A stretch of 64,000 bases of DNA from Planctomycetota bacterium (lineage in GTDB: Bacteria; Planctomycetota; UBA1135; GCA-002686595), in contig JADHOC010000013.1 of the NCBI GenBank assembly GCA_016779205.1, positions 62,001 to 126,000 on the forward strand, in the 5' to 3' direction. The position numbers were made by a program, and so were the translations under genes. The notes beneath the pieces are model-generated. The model worked only from the letters and a program-made list of their open reading frames with translations. It ran no database searches and was not told the DNA's origin. This document shows positions 41,146-50,661 of the stretch, piece after piece; positions within the stretch are counted from its first letter, which is position 1, and every line of letters starts with the position of its first letter.

Positions 41146-42552
41146 TCAGAAGGTCCAGCGGGCGCCGGTCTCGGCGGGCGGGCGCGTCTCCACCGGCGAG
41201 GGCTGCAGGGCGACGGTGGCCCGGTTGTCGGGGCCCGAGGACGGGGTCGTGTCGAGCCCGGGGAGGGATGGGATCCCGAGGCGCGGCTGGCAGTCGCGCA
41301 GCTGGAACGCCGCGGCCGTGGTGATCTGCTCCTTGCCGCGGACGAACAGGAAGCGCATCTGGGTCCCCAGGGGGAGCCCCGTGAGCTTCGCGACGCCATT
41401 CGGATCGGGCCGCGCGCTCTTCACCATGCGCCACCCGGGCTCGAACGCGGGGGCTCGGGCGGGGTTCTTGCCGGCCATCTCACGAACCTCCTTGACGGAG
41501 TTGTTCATCTCCATCTTGATGGGCTTGACCGTTCCTCGCGCCGTGGCCAGCTCCTTCGCGGCTTGCTTGGCTTGCATCTTTTGTTTGACCGCTTCGGAGG
41601 AGACCTGGTCCCCGGACTTCTCGAGTTGGCCCTCATCGGTCGCATAGTCACTGACGCCCTGCTGGCGGGACCTGAGGATGGCGGCGGCGTGCTGGGGGTC
41701 GAAGACATGGACGCTGACCTGTCGGGGCCGCTCCGCTCCCTCCTGCGAGAACTCCATGTGCACCTGTCCGAGCGCGGGCACCGTGATCTCGACCTGCTCC
41801 TGGCCGCCATAGGTGAGCTGCTGGCCGACCTTCTCGGTCCACCGGGCGTCACCGGGGCGCCCCACCGAGACGCGCCACGTGCCGTCGCTCGGGAGGCTCG
41901 CCTTGATGCGACCTCCGGGGAGCAGCTCTGCGGCCACGGCACCGTTCCGGGGCTGGGCGAGACCCCGCGGGTTGGACTCATCCCGCACGAGATCGCGCGA
42001 GGTGGGGTGCCCGACTCCCGGGGGGAGGAAGAAGACGGGCTGGCCCGTGACCTTGGCTCCAAGCTCGTCGACCAGGGAGCCTGTGATCTGGATCGACTCC
42101 CCGAGGCGCGCGACGGTTCGGGTTCGCTTGTTCGACTCGAGGACGACCTCGCGCCGCCAGGTCGGGAGCCCCTCCATCTCGACCTTGAGGTTCCAGGGGC
42201 CCGAGTCGACGGTCTCCCAGCGCTTGCGCCCGTTGGCCTCAAGGGACCTGCCGGTCCGGGTCGCCGTGATCCGTGCTTCCGGGAGAGGTTGCCCCACCTC
42301 GTTGAGGACGACCACTTCCCAGGACCGCGCAGGACCCTGGTCGGTGATCGGGTTGAACTCCCGCTCCTTCGTGATCGAGGCGAGGCTCTCGCCGGGCCCC
42401 TCGGCGGGCTGAGGGGGGAGCGCCGGCTCGGCGCTGGCCTCGATCTCCGTCTCCGTCGCCTCCTGCTCGATCGCAACCGGGTCCAGGGCCACCAGGACGA
42501 GTCCGGCGGCCATCAGGGCGGCGAAGGCGATGAGGAGTACGGAGCGGTTCAT
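41146..42552 (-). CDS. Membrane-anchored protein with carboxypeptidase-regulatory-like domain
   Basis: 468 residues from the ATG at 42552; the frame is open to 42834. The N-terminal hydrophobic helix (LLIAFAALMAAGLVLVAL) is either a signal peptide or an anchor. An acidic/Pro-rich linker follows, then Ig-like regulatory modules (WEVVVLNEVGQPLPEARITATRTG, IQITGSLVDELGAKVTGQPVFFLP). A Lys/Gln/Ala-rich helical stretch is at about 305-365. No catalytic motif is visible. A related but longer protein with six such modules is encoded at 50662-52653, and both likely act outside the cytoplasm. Confidence 0.65.
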   Translation of the reverse strand: MNRSVLLIAFAALMAAGLVLVALDPVAIEQEATETEIEASAEPALPPQPAEGPGESLASITKEREFNPITDQGPARSWEVVVLNEVGQPLPEARITATRTGRSLEANGRKRWETVDSGPWNLKVEMEGLPTWRREVVLESNKRTRTVARLGESIQITGSLVDELGAKVTGQPVFFLPPGVGHPTSRDLVRDESNPRGLAQPRNGAVAAELLPGGRIKASLPSDGTWRVSVGRPGDARWTEKVGQQLTYGGQEQVEITVPALGQVHMEFSQEGAERPRQVSVHVFDPQHAAAILRSRQQGVSDYATDEGQLEKSGDQVSSEAVKQKMQAKQAAKELATARGTVKPIKMEMNNSVKEVREMAGKNPARAPAFEPGWRMVKSARPDPNGVAKLTGLPLGTQMRFLFVRGKEQITTAAAFQLRDCQPRLGIPSLPGLDTTPSSGPDNRATVALQPSPVETRPPAETGARWTF

Positions 42553-42683
42553 GACTCTGGCTGGGACGAGGGGGAGAGCGATTCTCTTCCCCGATGGCCG
42601 CGTTCTTCGGCTGCGAAAGTCTACCCCTCTGCCCCGGGCCACGACCGGACAGGGCGCGGGCTCTGGGGGCGTGGATGGGGGTG

Positions 42684-43265
42684 TCAGGCGGGCTCCAGGC
42701 CCAGGATGGGGTCTCCTTTCTGGACATCGCCACCATCGGCGGCGAGCCAGCGCACCACCCGCGCTCGTGCTGGGAGTCCCCTGGTCGCCCGGTAGGGCAC
42801 CGTCGAGAAGGTCTTCATGACCTCGATCAGGCACACGGCCGCGCCCTCCTCGAGGACATCGCCCGGGGCGCAGAACGGGTCCTCACCCGGTCCGGGTCGG
42901 TGCCAGACGCGCCCCGACTGCTCGGAGACCAGCACCAGGCCCGCGCCCACATCGTCGGCCTCGCCCTCGTCCTGCATGGCTTCACCGGCGCTCGCGGGGT
43001 CGACGCGGTAGAGCACATCGCCGTACCCCACCGGGGCGAGCACGCGCTCGGACGGGTCACTGATCACGGCCCCGCGTACGCCCTCCGGGATACGCAACGC
43101 CGCGGCGCCCTCGAGGCGCTGGAGCGCCCCCGCCTGCATCCCCGGCGCCACGACCGCGCCCCGGGTCAGCGGCGCGGTGAAGTACCCGACGTCGGGCGCC
43201 CGGAGGATGAGGATCCCCTCCTCCTCGGAGAGGCGAAGGTCGAGGTGGTGGTTGGGGACGCTCAT
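42684..43265 (-). CDS. Biotin carboxyl carrier protein of acyl-CoA carboxylase
   Basis: 193 residues from an ATG overlapping the carboxyltransferase stop (ATGA). The C-terminal ~75 residues form a biotinyl domain: [25 protein letters not shown] with biotinyl Lys151, then [23 protein letters not shown]. The first ~115 residues are an extra domain of unknown function. The three-gene order biotin carboxylase, carboxyltransferase, carrier points to one ATP-driven acyl-CoA carboxylase. The larger reading frame to 44657 is antisense shadow. Its own function is only to carry CO2 on biotin between the two enzyme subunits. Confidence 0.85.
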   Translation of the reverse strand: MSVPNHHLDLRLSEEEGILILRAPDVGYFTAPLTRGAVVAPGMQAGALQRLEGAAALRIPEGVRGAVISDPSERVLAPVGYGDVLYRVDPASAGEAMQDEGEADDVGAGLVLVSEQSGRVWHRPGPGEDPFCAPGDVLEEGAAVCLIEVMKTFSTVPYRATRGLPARARVVRWLAADGGDVQKGDPILGLEPA

Positions 43266-44989
43266 CCTCGGACCTCCGTCAGGGCGGCCAGGTCGTGGAG
43301 CGACCAGATGCGCGGGTTCTTGGTGCGGCGCGTCCCGCTGGACTGGTGGGCCGCCTCGGCGAACATCTCGAGCCATCCCCGCAGCTCGTTCATCTGCACG
43401 ATTTCGTCGGTGTCCATCTGCGAGGCGGAGCGGTAGGGGTCCATGTCGCCCTCGATGCGTGCCTCGGTGTCCCGCATGCCCTGCTCGATGGCGGCGCGCT
43501 CCTCGGGGTCCTCGGACAGGATCTCGAAGTCGTCGTCCAGCTTCGTGTTGAACGCCGCGATCGCGAGCGTCCGCCCCTCCATCACCGACTGTCGCGTGAG
43601 CGGCGTGGAGAGCTGGACGACGGGCTCGTACGGAAGCCCCGCCATGGCGTAGTACCCCGCGCCCGACGCCTTGCGGAGCAGGACCGTGAACATGGGGACC
43701 GAGTTGGTGCTGTTGGTGTAGATGAGGGATGAGCCGTAGCCCAGCAGCCCCTGCCGCTCGGCCTCGACGCCGATGTCGAATCCAGAGATGTCCTGGAGCC
43801 AGACGATGGGGATCCCGTCGGCGTCGCAGGCGCGGCTGAAGGCGGCGACCTTGGCGATGCCCTCCCGGTAGAGGATGCCGGCCGGCTTCTGGCCATCCCT
43901 CCCGTCCGGGTCGTCGATGAGCCCCTGGCGGTTGGCGACGAAGCCCATGTAGAGCCCGTTCACCCGGCCCACGCCGACGATCAACTCCCGGCCGCGGTCG
44001 GGCAGCACCTCCCAGAAGAGGCTGCGGTCGACCAGGCGAGCGATGACCTCGTCCGCCGCGTAGGTCATGCGGTGATCGGGGGGGAAGATGCCGTCCAGCT
44101 CGTGGGGGGGGAAGTGGGGGAGTCCGGCGTCGGCGCCGTGGCGGTAGTAGTCCGCGGCGCTGCTGCCGAGCTTGCCGACCTCCTCTCGGATGACCTGGAT
44201 CGCCGCGGTGTCGTCGGGGACGCGCACGTCGGCGCAGCCGGACTGGTGGACGTGGACCTCGGGCCCGCCGATGTCGAGGCTGGAGAGGTGCTGGCTCTTG
44301 GCGCCCTTGATGAGGGCGGCGCCCGCGATGACCATGTAGGCCTGCTCGGTCATCACCACCCGGTCGGAGATGATCGGCATGTAGCCGCCCCCGGCGATGC
44401 AGTCGCCGAAGACGCCGGCGATCTGGGGGACGCCGCCCGCGGCGAGCTCCGCGTTCTTCTTGAAGATGTGCCCGGCCCCGGTGGCGCCGGGGAAGGACCT
44501 CGACTGCTCGGGCAGGAAGAGCCCGGAGCAGTCCACGAGGTAGATCACAGGGATGCTGAGCCGCAGGGCCATCTCCTGCGCGCGCTCGATCTTCTCCGGG
44601 GTCTTGGGCCACCAGGAGCCGGACGCCACGGTGTTGTCGTTGGCGATCACCATGCACCAGCGCCCGTCGACCAGGCAGAAGGCGGTGACCACCCCCGCCG
44701 CCGGGCTCTCGAGCTTGCCGAACTTGACGCCGTGGTTGGCGAACGTGCCGACCTCCCGGACGGGGGAGCCCTCATCACGCAGGGCCTCGACCCGCTCCCT
44801 CGCGGTGAGCTTGCCCTTCTGGTGGACGCGCTGGACGTACTTGTCGCCCCAGCCGCCGGCCACCGCCGCGCGGCGCTCCTCGAGCAGCGCGTTCTTCTCG
44901 GCCATGGCCTCGCGGTGCCGCTGGTAGCTGGACTCGTCGAGGAAGCTATCCCTGGGGCGCCCGAGGGGAGTGAGGGGGACGTGTGCCAT
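43262..44989 (-). CDS. Acyl-CoA carboxyltransferase, glutaconyl-CoA decarboxylase alpha-like
   Basis: 575 residues. A fused two-halves crotonase-fold carboxyltransferase, with [21 protein letters not shown] in the first half and [32 protein letters not shown] in the second. The arrangement and length match the alpha subunit of glutaconyl-CoA decarboxylase (GcdA) and related carboxyltransferases more than the shorter propionyl-CoA type. Conserved elements include [12 protein letters not shown] and [13 protein letters not shown]. Partners are a biotin carboxylase upstream (six-base gap) and a biotin carrier downstream. With a biotin carboxylase present, the unit probably carboxylates an acyl-CoA with ATP rather than decarboxylating one. 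Confidence 0.85.
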   Translation of the reverse strand: MAHVPLTPLGRPRDSFLDESSYQRHREAMAEKNALLEERRAAVAGGWGDKYVQRVHQKGKLTARERVEALRDEGSPVREVGTFANHGVKFGKLESPAAGVVTAFCLVDGRWCMVIANDNTVASGSWWPKTPEKIERAQEMALRLSIPVIYLVDCSGLFLPEQSRSFPGATGAGHIFKKNAELAAGGVPQIAGVFGDCIAGGGYMPIISDRVVMTEQAYMVIAGAALIKGAKSQHLSSLDIGGPEVHVHQSGCADVRVPDDTAAIQVIREEVGKLGSSAADYYRHGADAGLPHFPPHELDGIFPPDHRMTYAADEVIARLVDRSLFWEVLPDRGRELIVGVGRVNGLYMGFVANRQGLIDDPDGRDGQKPAGILYREGIAKVAAFSRACDADGIPIVWLQDISGFDIGVEAERQGLLGYGSSLIYTNSTNSVPMFTVLLRKASGAGYYAMAGLPYEPVVQLSTPLTRQSVMEGRTLAIAAFNTKLDDDFEILSEDPEERAAIEQGMRDTEARIEGDMDPYRSASQMDTDEIVQMNELRGWLEMFAEAAHQSSGTRRTKNPRIWSLHDLAALTEVRG

Positions 44990-44995
44990 CGTCGA

Positions 44996-46348
44996 TCAGG
45001 CGGGCCAGCCGGGGATGGAGCGGGTGTCGTAGTTGCCGCTCGTGAACTCGTCGCTCCCGAGGACCGCGAGGTGCAGCGGGATCGTGGTGGAGACGCCCGT
45101 GATGCGCGCGCCGCCGAGGGTCCGCTTCATGGTCTCGATCGCCTGGGGGCGATCCGCCGCGTGGACGATCACCTTCGCGATGAGGGAATCGTAGTACGGC
45201 GGCACCTCGGCGCCCTCCCGCACGTGGGTGTCCACCCGCACCCTGCCGGGGCCGAGGTCGAGCGGAATGGAGAACTCATCCAGGGTGCCCGGGGTGGGCC
45301 GGAATCCGTCCGAGGGGTCCTCGGCGTTGATCCTGCACTCGATGGAGTGCCCCTCGAGGGAGACGCCGTCCTGGGTGAAGCCCACGGCTCCGCCCGCGGC
45401 GATGCGGAGCTGCTCCCGAACGATGTCGATCCCCGTGACCATCTCGGTGACGGGGTGCTCCACCTGGAGGCGGGTGTTCATCTCCATGAAGCTCAGTCGA
45501 CCGGTCTCGGGGGCGGCGAGGAACTCGATCGTCCCGGCGCCCACGTACCCGATGGCCGCGGCCGCCTGGGCCGCGCGCGCGCCGAGCTCGGTGCGCTCTT
45601 CCGCGGAGAGCGCGGGGGAGGGGCTCTCCTCGATGAGCTTCTGGTGATTGCGCTGAACGGAGCAGTCGCGCTCGAAGAGGTGGACTGCCCGGCCGAAGCG
45701 ATCCCCGATGATCTGGACCTCGATATGCCGACCCCCGGTGACGAACTTCTCGAGGAAGAGCGCGCCGTTGCCGAACGCTGCGGTCGCCTCCGCGCGGGCG
45801 GAGGGGAACGCCTCCCGGACCTCGGCCTCGGTCCGGCAGATCCTCATGCCGCGGCCCCCGCCCCCGGCGTCGGCCTTGAGGATGACGGGGTAGCCGACCT
45901 CCTGCGCCACGCGGACCGCCTCATCCACGTCGGTCAGGAGCCCGTCGCTCCCGGGGGTCAGATCGAGGCCTGCGGCGCGCATGGCCACCTTGCTCGGCCA
46001 CTTCAGGCCCATGCGCTCCATGGTGGAGGGAGCCGGGCCGATGAAGGTCAGCCCGTTCTGTTCGCAGAGGGCGGCGAAGCGGGCGTTCTCTGCGAGGAAG
46101 CCCCACCCCGGGTGCACCGCCGCGCAGCCCGTTTGCCGCGCGGCCTGGACGATGGCGGACATCCGCAGGTAGCTCTCCGCTGGCGCGGGGCCGCCGACGC
46201 AGACCACCTCGTCGAACTCCTCGGTCCACGAGGCGCCCTGATCGGCGGAGGACACGATGCCGACAGCGCGGACTCCGGCGTCGCGGGCGGCCCGCGCGAT
46301 GCGCACGGCGACCTCTCCGCGGTTCGCGACGAGTAGGCTCCTGAACAT
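44996..46348 (-). CDS. accC: Biotin carboxylase subunit of acyl-CoA carboxylase
   Basis: 450 residues from the ATG at 46348; the frame is open to 46423. It carboxylates the biotin on the carrier protein using ATP and bicarbonate. The family signatures are MFRSLLVANRGEVAVRIARAA at the N-terminus, the ATP-grasp GGGGRGMRIC, the VQIIGDRFG and HLFERDCSVQRNHQKLIEESPSP segments, EMNTRLQVEHPVTE and the later GHSIECRINAEDP. Length is normal for AccC-type subunits. It is the first gene of the three-gene operon and is divergent from a secreted helical-repeat protein gene 52 bases away. The acyl-CoA specificity is set by the carboxyltransferase. Confidence 0.92.
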   Translation of the reverse strand: MFRSLLVANRGEVAVRIARAARDAGVRAVGIVSSADQGASWTEEFDEVVCVGGPAPAESYLRMSAIVQAARQTGCAAVHPGWGFLAENARFAALCEQNGLTFIGPAPSTMERMGLKWPSKVAMRAAGLDLTPGSDGLLTDVDEAVRVAQEVGYPVILKADAGGGGRGMRICRTEAEVREAFPSARAEATAAFGNGALFLEKFVTGGRHIEVQIIGDRFGRAVHLFERDCSVQRNHQKLIEESPSPALSAEERTELGARAAQAAAAIGYVGAGTIEFLAAPETGRLSFMEMNTRLQVEHPVTEMVTGIDIVREQLRIAAGGAVGFTQDGVSLEGHSIECRINAEDPSDGFRPTPGTLDEFSIPLDLGPGRVRVDTHVREGAEVPPYYDSLIAKVIVHAADRPQAIETMKRTLGGARITGVSTTIPLHLAVLGSDEFTSGNYDTRSIPGWPA

Positions 46349-46400
46349 GGGGCGGAGGGTAGCAGCTTGAGGAGGCCGGAGGCGACAATACACGGCCGCC

Positions 46401-48734
46401 ATGCTGCTCCGGCTCGCCCGCATTCACTCCTCCCTCGCGCTCCTGTATCTCGCGTCCGGCCTCGCCCTCGCGGGCCCGGCGCCCGGGCCATGGATCGGGG
46501 CCGCGCTGCGCCCAGCCCAGGGCGACCTCGGGCGGCTCATCTCCGAGCTCGGGGCGGATGAGCTGGAGGTGCGGGACCTGGCCCAGCAGCGGCTCGCAGG
46601 CCGTCTGCTCGAGCTCGAGTCAGGGGCCGAGCTCGTTCCGCTCCTCGAGGGCAAGACGCCTGGCGTTCGGAGGCGCCTGGCCCTCCTCCTCGGGGCCGAT
46701 GACCGTCTGCTCCGTCACGCGGTCGAGCTCTCCGTGGCGGGCAACGCGGAGTTCGCCGACGTGGGCCGCCAGGCCATCGACGCCCAGCTCCTCCGGTGGA
46801 GTCGCAGCGCCTTCGATGAGCCCGCGGTGGCGTCGTACGACGTGCCGCGGATCCCGGTCCGGCTACCGGCTGACTGGGAAGAGCGAAGCAGCTCAGCGGT
46901 GGGGGTGGACCCGAACGCAGGCGGTGGCGTGGGGGCCTTCGATCGACTGGACCTCCATGGCCGCGGCCCCGCCCCGGTGATCCTCGATCCGCAGGTGGTC
47001 GAGCGCATGATCCGCCGCCCCGCTCCGCCCCTGGACGCCGCTCGCGTGGATGGGAGCTGGACGGAGGTGCTGGAGGCGTTGGCCACCGTTCATGACGCAG
47101 GCTTTCAGGTCCAGGGCTACCGCTACCCCGAGGACCGCGGCGCCGGTGAGTCCACGGAGGAGGCGGCCCCCGCACGCCCCTGGATCCACGTGGTGGGGCG
47201 AGGGAGCACCGAGCGCGGGGCGGTGGGGCGGGACCTGCGGGCGAGCGGGGGGAGCGTCATCGAGCGCTGGTGCGTGACGGCGGCGCGTCAGGGCAACGTG
47301 GTCCGCCAGAGCGCGGCTGCCCGGGCCCTCGCGGGCCTGGACTGGGCCGCGGCGGTGCACTGGTTCGAGGAGTGGTGGCAGTCCACCGGCGACGTGGTCG
47401 CGCTCGAGGGGCTGATGGCGGCGTCGGCCCGCGGCCGGGTGGCGCCTTCCCTCCAGCGCGCCACCTCGGTGCGCACGATCCTCGCCTTCGTGGACCGCGA
47501 GGCGCGGGAGGTGGCCGCGCTTGCTCGGGCGATCGGTCGGGCGAAGAGCGACGATGACCTCGCCGAGGCGCGGCGGCTCCACGGAGAGGCCGAGGCGATG
47601 CTGGACCGGCGCGCGGCCCGGGTCGCCGCGGGGCTGGCGGCGCTGGCTCCCATCACGGCCGCAGAGGGGGACGGCCCCTCGGGCGCGCCCATGGCGCCGC
47701 TCTTCACGGAGGGCTTCGAAGGAGCGCCGCCCACCGGTCGATGGGCGAGGCTGGTGGCCCTCGAGGGGCTCGGCCTCCCCGACCCGCTCGCCGCCTCCCT
47801 GGCGATCCGCGTGCTGCGCGGCGAGCTGGAGGGGCGATCCCGGCGCCAGGCCCTGCGAGCCCTCCTGGTCCTTCGCCCCCTCGGCGCCCGCGCCCCCGTG
47901 GAGATCCCCGACCCCGGAGCGCTGCTCCGGGAGTCACGGGGCGGCGACATCGCGGGGCTCGGCCTGGAGCTTGGCCTCGCCGGCGTCCGCCCTCCGAAGG
48001 GTTGGAGTGGGGGCGCGGCGCAGGAGCCGGCGCAGGTCGCGGAGCTGCTCGTGTGGGCGGCGCTGACGGCCGAGCGCGACGGGACCCCGAGCCCCTCGCC
48101 TCCCTGGCGCCTGGCGGCGGTCCGCGCCGCGCTGGAATTGGAGGTGGAGTGCCGGCGGCTCGATCAACCCGGTCCCATGGAGATCGCTTCTCGGACGGTG
48201 CGCGGCGACCTCGTGAGAGCCTTCGGGGTCCTCGCGGCGGGTGTGGCGCCGGAGCTGACAGGGGATGAACTCGAGGCCCTCAGGGCGGTGTCCCTCCGCG
48301 CGGGGCTCGCCACGGGCCAGGTGAAGCGGGGCGCGCTCGACGGAGCGCTGGAGGTTCTCGAGGGGTCGAGGGATCAGGCCGAGGCGGTGGAGGCCGCATG
48401 GATGAACCTCGCCGCCCTGGTGGGGGACCCGGAGGTTGGGGCCCTGGCGCTCGAGACCCTGCAGGCCTCCCTGGTGGAGTCGCTGGAGGGGCGAGCGCGG
48501 GGAGCGGACGGGACCTCCACCGCCCTCAGGCAGGCGGCCGAAGCCGCCTGCGTGGCCCTGGACCGGGCCAGGCGCGACGATCTCTCCGAGCGGTTCTCCG
48601 GGGAGCTGCGGCGGGTGGCCACCATGGGCTCACACCCCCTGGCAGATCTGTTTCTGGATGAGGCGTGGCCGCCCTCGCGTCCGCTCCCACCGAGAGACCT
48701 TGAGCAGCTCTCCGCCCCACTTCCACCGCGCTGA
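46401..48734 (+). CDS. Secreted alpha-helical repeat protein, function unknown
   Basis: 777 residues. A signal peptide (about 1-24, ending near LALAGPA) precedes long runs of Leu/Ala/Arg/Glu-rich helical pairs that look like HEAT/Armadillo units (ELEVRDLAQQRLAGRLLEL; GVRRRLALLLGADDRLLRHA). The middle (about 150-290) is less regular, with Trp- and Pro-rich patches. No catalytic motif or metal-binding pattern is visible. It is a likely periplasmic scaffold, comparable in type to the HEAT-VWA protein at 716-2392. It is divergent from accC and followed by the CpsD-like ATPase gene after 90 bases. Confidence 0.7.
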   Translation: MLLRLARIHSSLALLYLASGLALAGPAPGPWIGAALRPAQGDLGRLISELGADELEVRDLAQQRLAGRLLELESGAELVPLLEGKTPGVRRRLALLLGADDRLLRHAVELSVAGNAEFADVGRQAIDAQLLRWSRSAFDEPAVASYDVPRIPVRLPADWEERSSSAVGVDPNAGGGVGAFDRLDLHGRGPAPVILDPQVVERMIRRPAPPLDAARVDGSWTEVLEALATVHDAGFQVQGYRYPEDRGAGESTEEAAPARPWIHVVGRGSTERGAVGRDLRASGGSVIERWCVTAARQGNVVRQSAAARALAGLDWAAAVHWFEEWWQSTGDVVALEGLMAASARGRVAPSLQRATSVRTILAFVDREAREVAALARAIGRAKSDDDLAEARRLHGEAEAMLDRRAARVAAGLAALAPITAAEGDGPSGAPMAPLFTEGFEGAPPTGRWARLVALEGLGLPDPLAASLAIRVLRGELEGRSRRQALRALLVLRPLGARAPVEIPDPGALLRESRGGDIAGLGLELGLAGVRPPKGWSGGAAQEPAQVAELLVWAALTAERDGTPSPSPPWRLAAVRAALELEVECRRLDQPGPMEIASRTVRGDLVRAFGVLAAGVAPELTGDELEALRAVSLRAGLATGQVKRGALDGALEVLEGSRDQAEAVEAAWMNLAALVGDPEVGALALETLQASLVESLEGRARGADGTSTALRQAAEAACVALDRARRDDLSERFSGELRRVATMGSHPLADLFLDEAWPPSRPLPPRDLEQLSAPLPPR

Positions 48735-48824
48735 ACGCCAGAATGCACGATAATCTCTCCGGCGCCGCTGTTTCGGCTTCGGCCCTTCCGTCGCCCGAGA
48801 CGATCTAGTACATGAGCGCTACCG

Positions 48825-49562
48825 ATGGCCCCCAGTAAGAACACCGACCGGCTCGAGCCGGCACCCGCGGACGAGGCTCGCGAGATCCCCGTCCGGCGGG
48901 AGGAACTGGCGGTCCACGTCATCCCGCGGAGCCAGGTCGCCGAGCAGTTCCGGTCGCTCCGGAACGCCGTTCACGCGATGAACCCTGACGGGGCCTCGCA
49001 CACGTTGGTCACGACCAGCGCCCTGAGTGGTGAGGGCAAGTCGGTGGCCTGCCTCAACCTCGCCCTCGCGCTCTGCGAGCTGCCCGGGATCCAGGTCCTC
49101 GTCGTCGACGCCGACCTCCACGAGCCTTCCATGGAGCGCTACCTCGACCTGCCCCGGCGGCAGGGTCTGACGGAGGTGCTCACCGGGACCCTCGCGATCG
49201 GCGCGGCCATCCGGAAGACCTCGGTCAAGGGGCTCTCGATCATGAGCGCGGGCGCCCAGCCCGAGAACTCCTCGGAGCTCATCGGCTCGGAGCGGATGAA
49301 GACGGTCCTCAACGCCTTGCGGCAGCGGTACAGCTACGTGCTCATCGACACCCCGCAGGCGCTGACGATCTCGGACGCGAGCCAGCTCGGCGCCATCGCC
49401 GATGGCGTGCTCATGGTCGTCCGCCTCGGTTACACCCCGCGCCACTACGTCGAGCAGACGGTCAACACGATCGAGGCGCTGGGTGGCAACATCCTCGGGA
49501 CCTGCCTGACGGACGCGTCCATCGTGGACACGGCCGAGGGTTACGGTCAGCGCAAGAAGTGA
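48825..49562 (+). CDS. CpsD/CapB-family ATPase (BY-kinase-like)
   Basis: 245 residues. A BY-kinase/ParA-like P-loop ATPase: EQFRSLRNAV (the helix before the Walker A), SALSGEGKS (65-73), Walker A-prime VLVVDADLHEP (91-101) and Walker B YSYVLIDTP. In polysaccharide export such proteins pair with a Wzc/CpsC-type membrane chain-length regulator. No such partner, no membrane segment and no C-terminal Tyr cluster is present, only one Tyr near the end (EGYGQRKK). It is therefore a stand-alone cytoplasmic ATPase whose kinase role is uncertain. It is followed by the convergent SprT-like gene 40 bases later. Confidence 0.82.
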   Translation: MAPSKNTDRLEPAPADEAREIPVRREELAVHVIPRSQVAEQFRSLRNAVHAMNPDGASHTLVTTSALSGEGKSVACLNLALALCELPGIQVLVVDADLHEPSMERYLDLPRRQGLTEVLTGTLAIGAAIRKTSVKGLSIMSAGAQPENSSELIGSERMKTVLNALRQRYSYVLIDTPQALTISDASQLGAIADGVLMVVRLGYTPRHYVEQTVNTIEALGGNILGTCLTDASIVDTAEGYGQRKK

Positions 49563-49602
49563 CCCCTCGGGGTCCACGGGCTCAGACGCTCGACCAGGAG
49601 GC

Positions 49603-50514
49603 TCAGAACGGCAGCTCGTGCTGACGGAGGCTGGCGCGCGCATCCGACAGCTCCCTGGGGAGCTTCAGGTCATCCGCTCGGACGCGGAGCTCGGTCCCCA
49701 GCCTCGCGGAGCGGATCAGCCGGGGGAGGTTCTGCCGCTCCCAACGGAGCGCCGCCCGGTACTCGGGCCAGCCTGCTTCCCTGGCCCGGAACTCCGGCCC
49801 GTGGTGAACCCAGCGCCCTGCCGCGTCGCGGTAGGAGGGCACCACCGAGTGGAGGAGCTCGTGCTTCAGCACGAACGTGACGAACCACTCCGGGACGGCG
49901 CTCTGGTCGAGGACCGGGTGGACCCGGACGACCCGGCTCTCCGGCTCGAAGCTGCCCAGGCGCAGGGACCGCCGTGACTTGCTCCGTGCCCTTCGGCCCC
50001 ATGTGATCTGCGGCCGCTCATGGGGCCCCCGGGGGCGGAAGTCGTTCGCGAACTCACCGACGATCAGGGGCAGGGCCAGCTGCTCGAGGTCGTGGACGTC
50101 GCCCGCCGGGGTGATGGAGACTTTCGCCGCCTTGCGGGGCAGGCTCGCGATCTCGGTGTGGATCCACTCGTCCAGGATAGGGCCGGCCTTGCGGGCGCGG
50201 CGTCCCGCCCGGAGCCACTTGGCGAGGGCGTCCCGGACCTCCTCTGGAGCCGTGGCGAACAGCTTGTGCAGGCGGAGCTGCCAGCCTTGCTGCCCGCCCG
50301 TCGCCTCGAAGGCGCGGGCCTGGACGGGGGCCGAGCGGGACCTCCCGAAGGAGACCTCGATGGGGAGGGAGAAGCGCTCCGTGAGGAAGTGGGACCAGTT
50401 CGCCTCGGTCCACGCCCCGGGCTCCGCCGTCTCGGGCACCGTGGGCTCCGTCACGCGCGCGCTCGGGCGCGGCTGCGGTGTGCGCCGCGATCGGGTCCCT
50501 CGGTGAGCAGGCAT
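49603..50514 (-). CDS. SprT-like zinc metallopeptidase
   Basis: 303 residues from the ATG at 50514; the frame extends to 50559. The zinc site is HELLH (H218, E219, H222), followed by HHGPEFRAREAGW, which supplies a third ligand as in SprT/Spartan-type proteins. The first ~45 residues are Arg/Pro/Thr-rich, and the rest before the active site is mixed helix and strand. In eukaryotes Spartan cleaves DNA-protein crosslinks; bacterial relatives are poorly characterised. It lacks a signal peptide, so a cytoplasmic role is likely. The start is divergent from a hairpin region after the next gene. Confidence 0.78.
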   Translation of the reverse strand: MPAHRGTRSRRTPQPRPSARVTEPTVPETAEPGAWTEANWSHFLTERFSLPIEVSFGRSRSAPVQARAFEATGGQQGWQLRLHKLFATAPEEVRDALAKWLRAGRRARKAGPILDEWIHTEIASLPRKAAKVSITPAGDVHDLEQLALPLIVGEFANDFRPRGPHERPQITWGRRARSKSRRSLRLGSFEPESRVVRVHPVLDQSAVPEWFVTFVLKHELLHSVVPSYRDAAGRWVHHGPEFRAREAGWPEYRAALRWERQNLPRLIRSARLGTELRVRADDLKLPRELSDARASLRQHELPF

Positions 50515-50594
50515 GCCCACATTGAAGCAGCTAGCGGGCCATCTTGCACACCCGCGCACCGGAGGCCGGCCCGTTCAGCAAGGCGGCCACAAGT

Positions 50595-50640
50595 AGGGGA
50601 GGCCCCGCGGCACCGTTCCTGGGCGCGCGGGGCCTCCCCT
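50595..50640 (-). terminator. 15-bp stem-loop after the regulatory-domain protein gene
   Basis: Arms at 50595-50609 and 50626-50640 are perfectly complementary over 15 bases, around a 16-base loop. The structure begins 21 bases after the stop of the minus-strand gene 50662-52653. No T-run follows. It could also serve the region upstream of the SprT-like gene. Confidence 0.6.
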
Positions 50641-50661
50641 CCGGGGCCGGATGCGCCGGGC

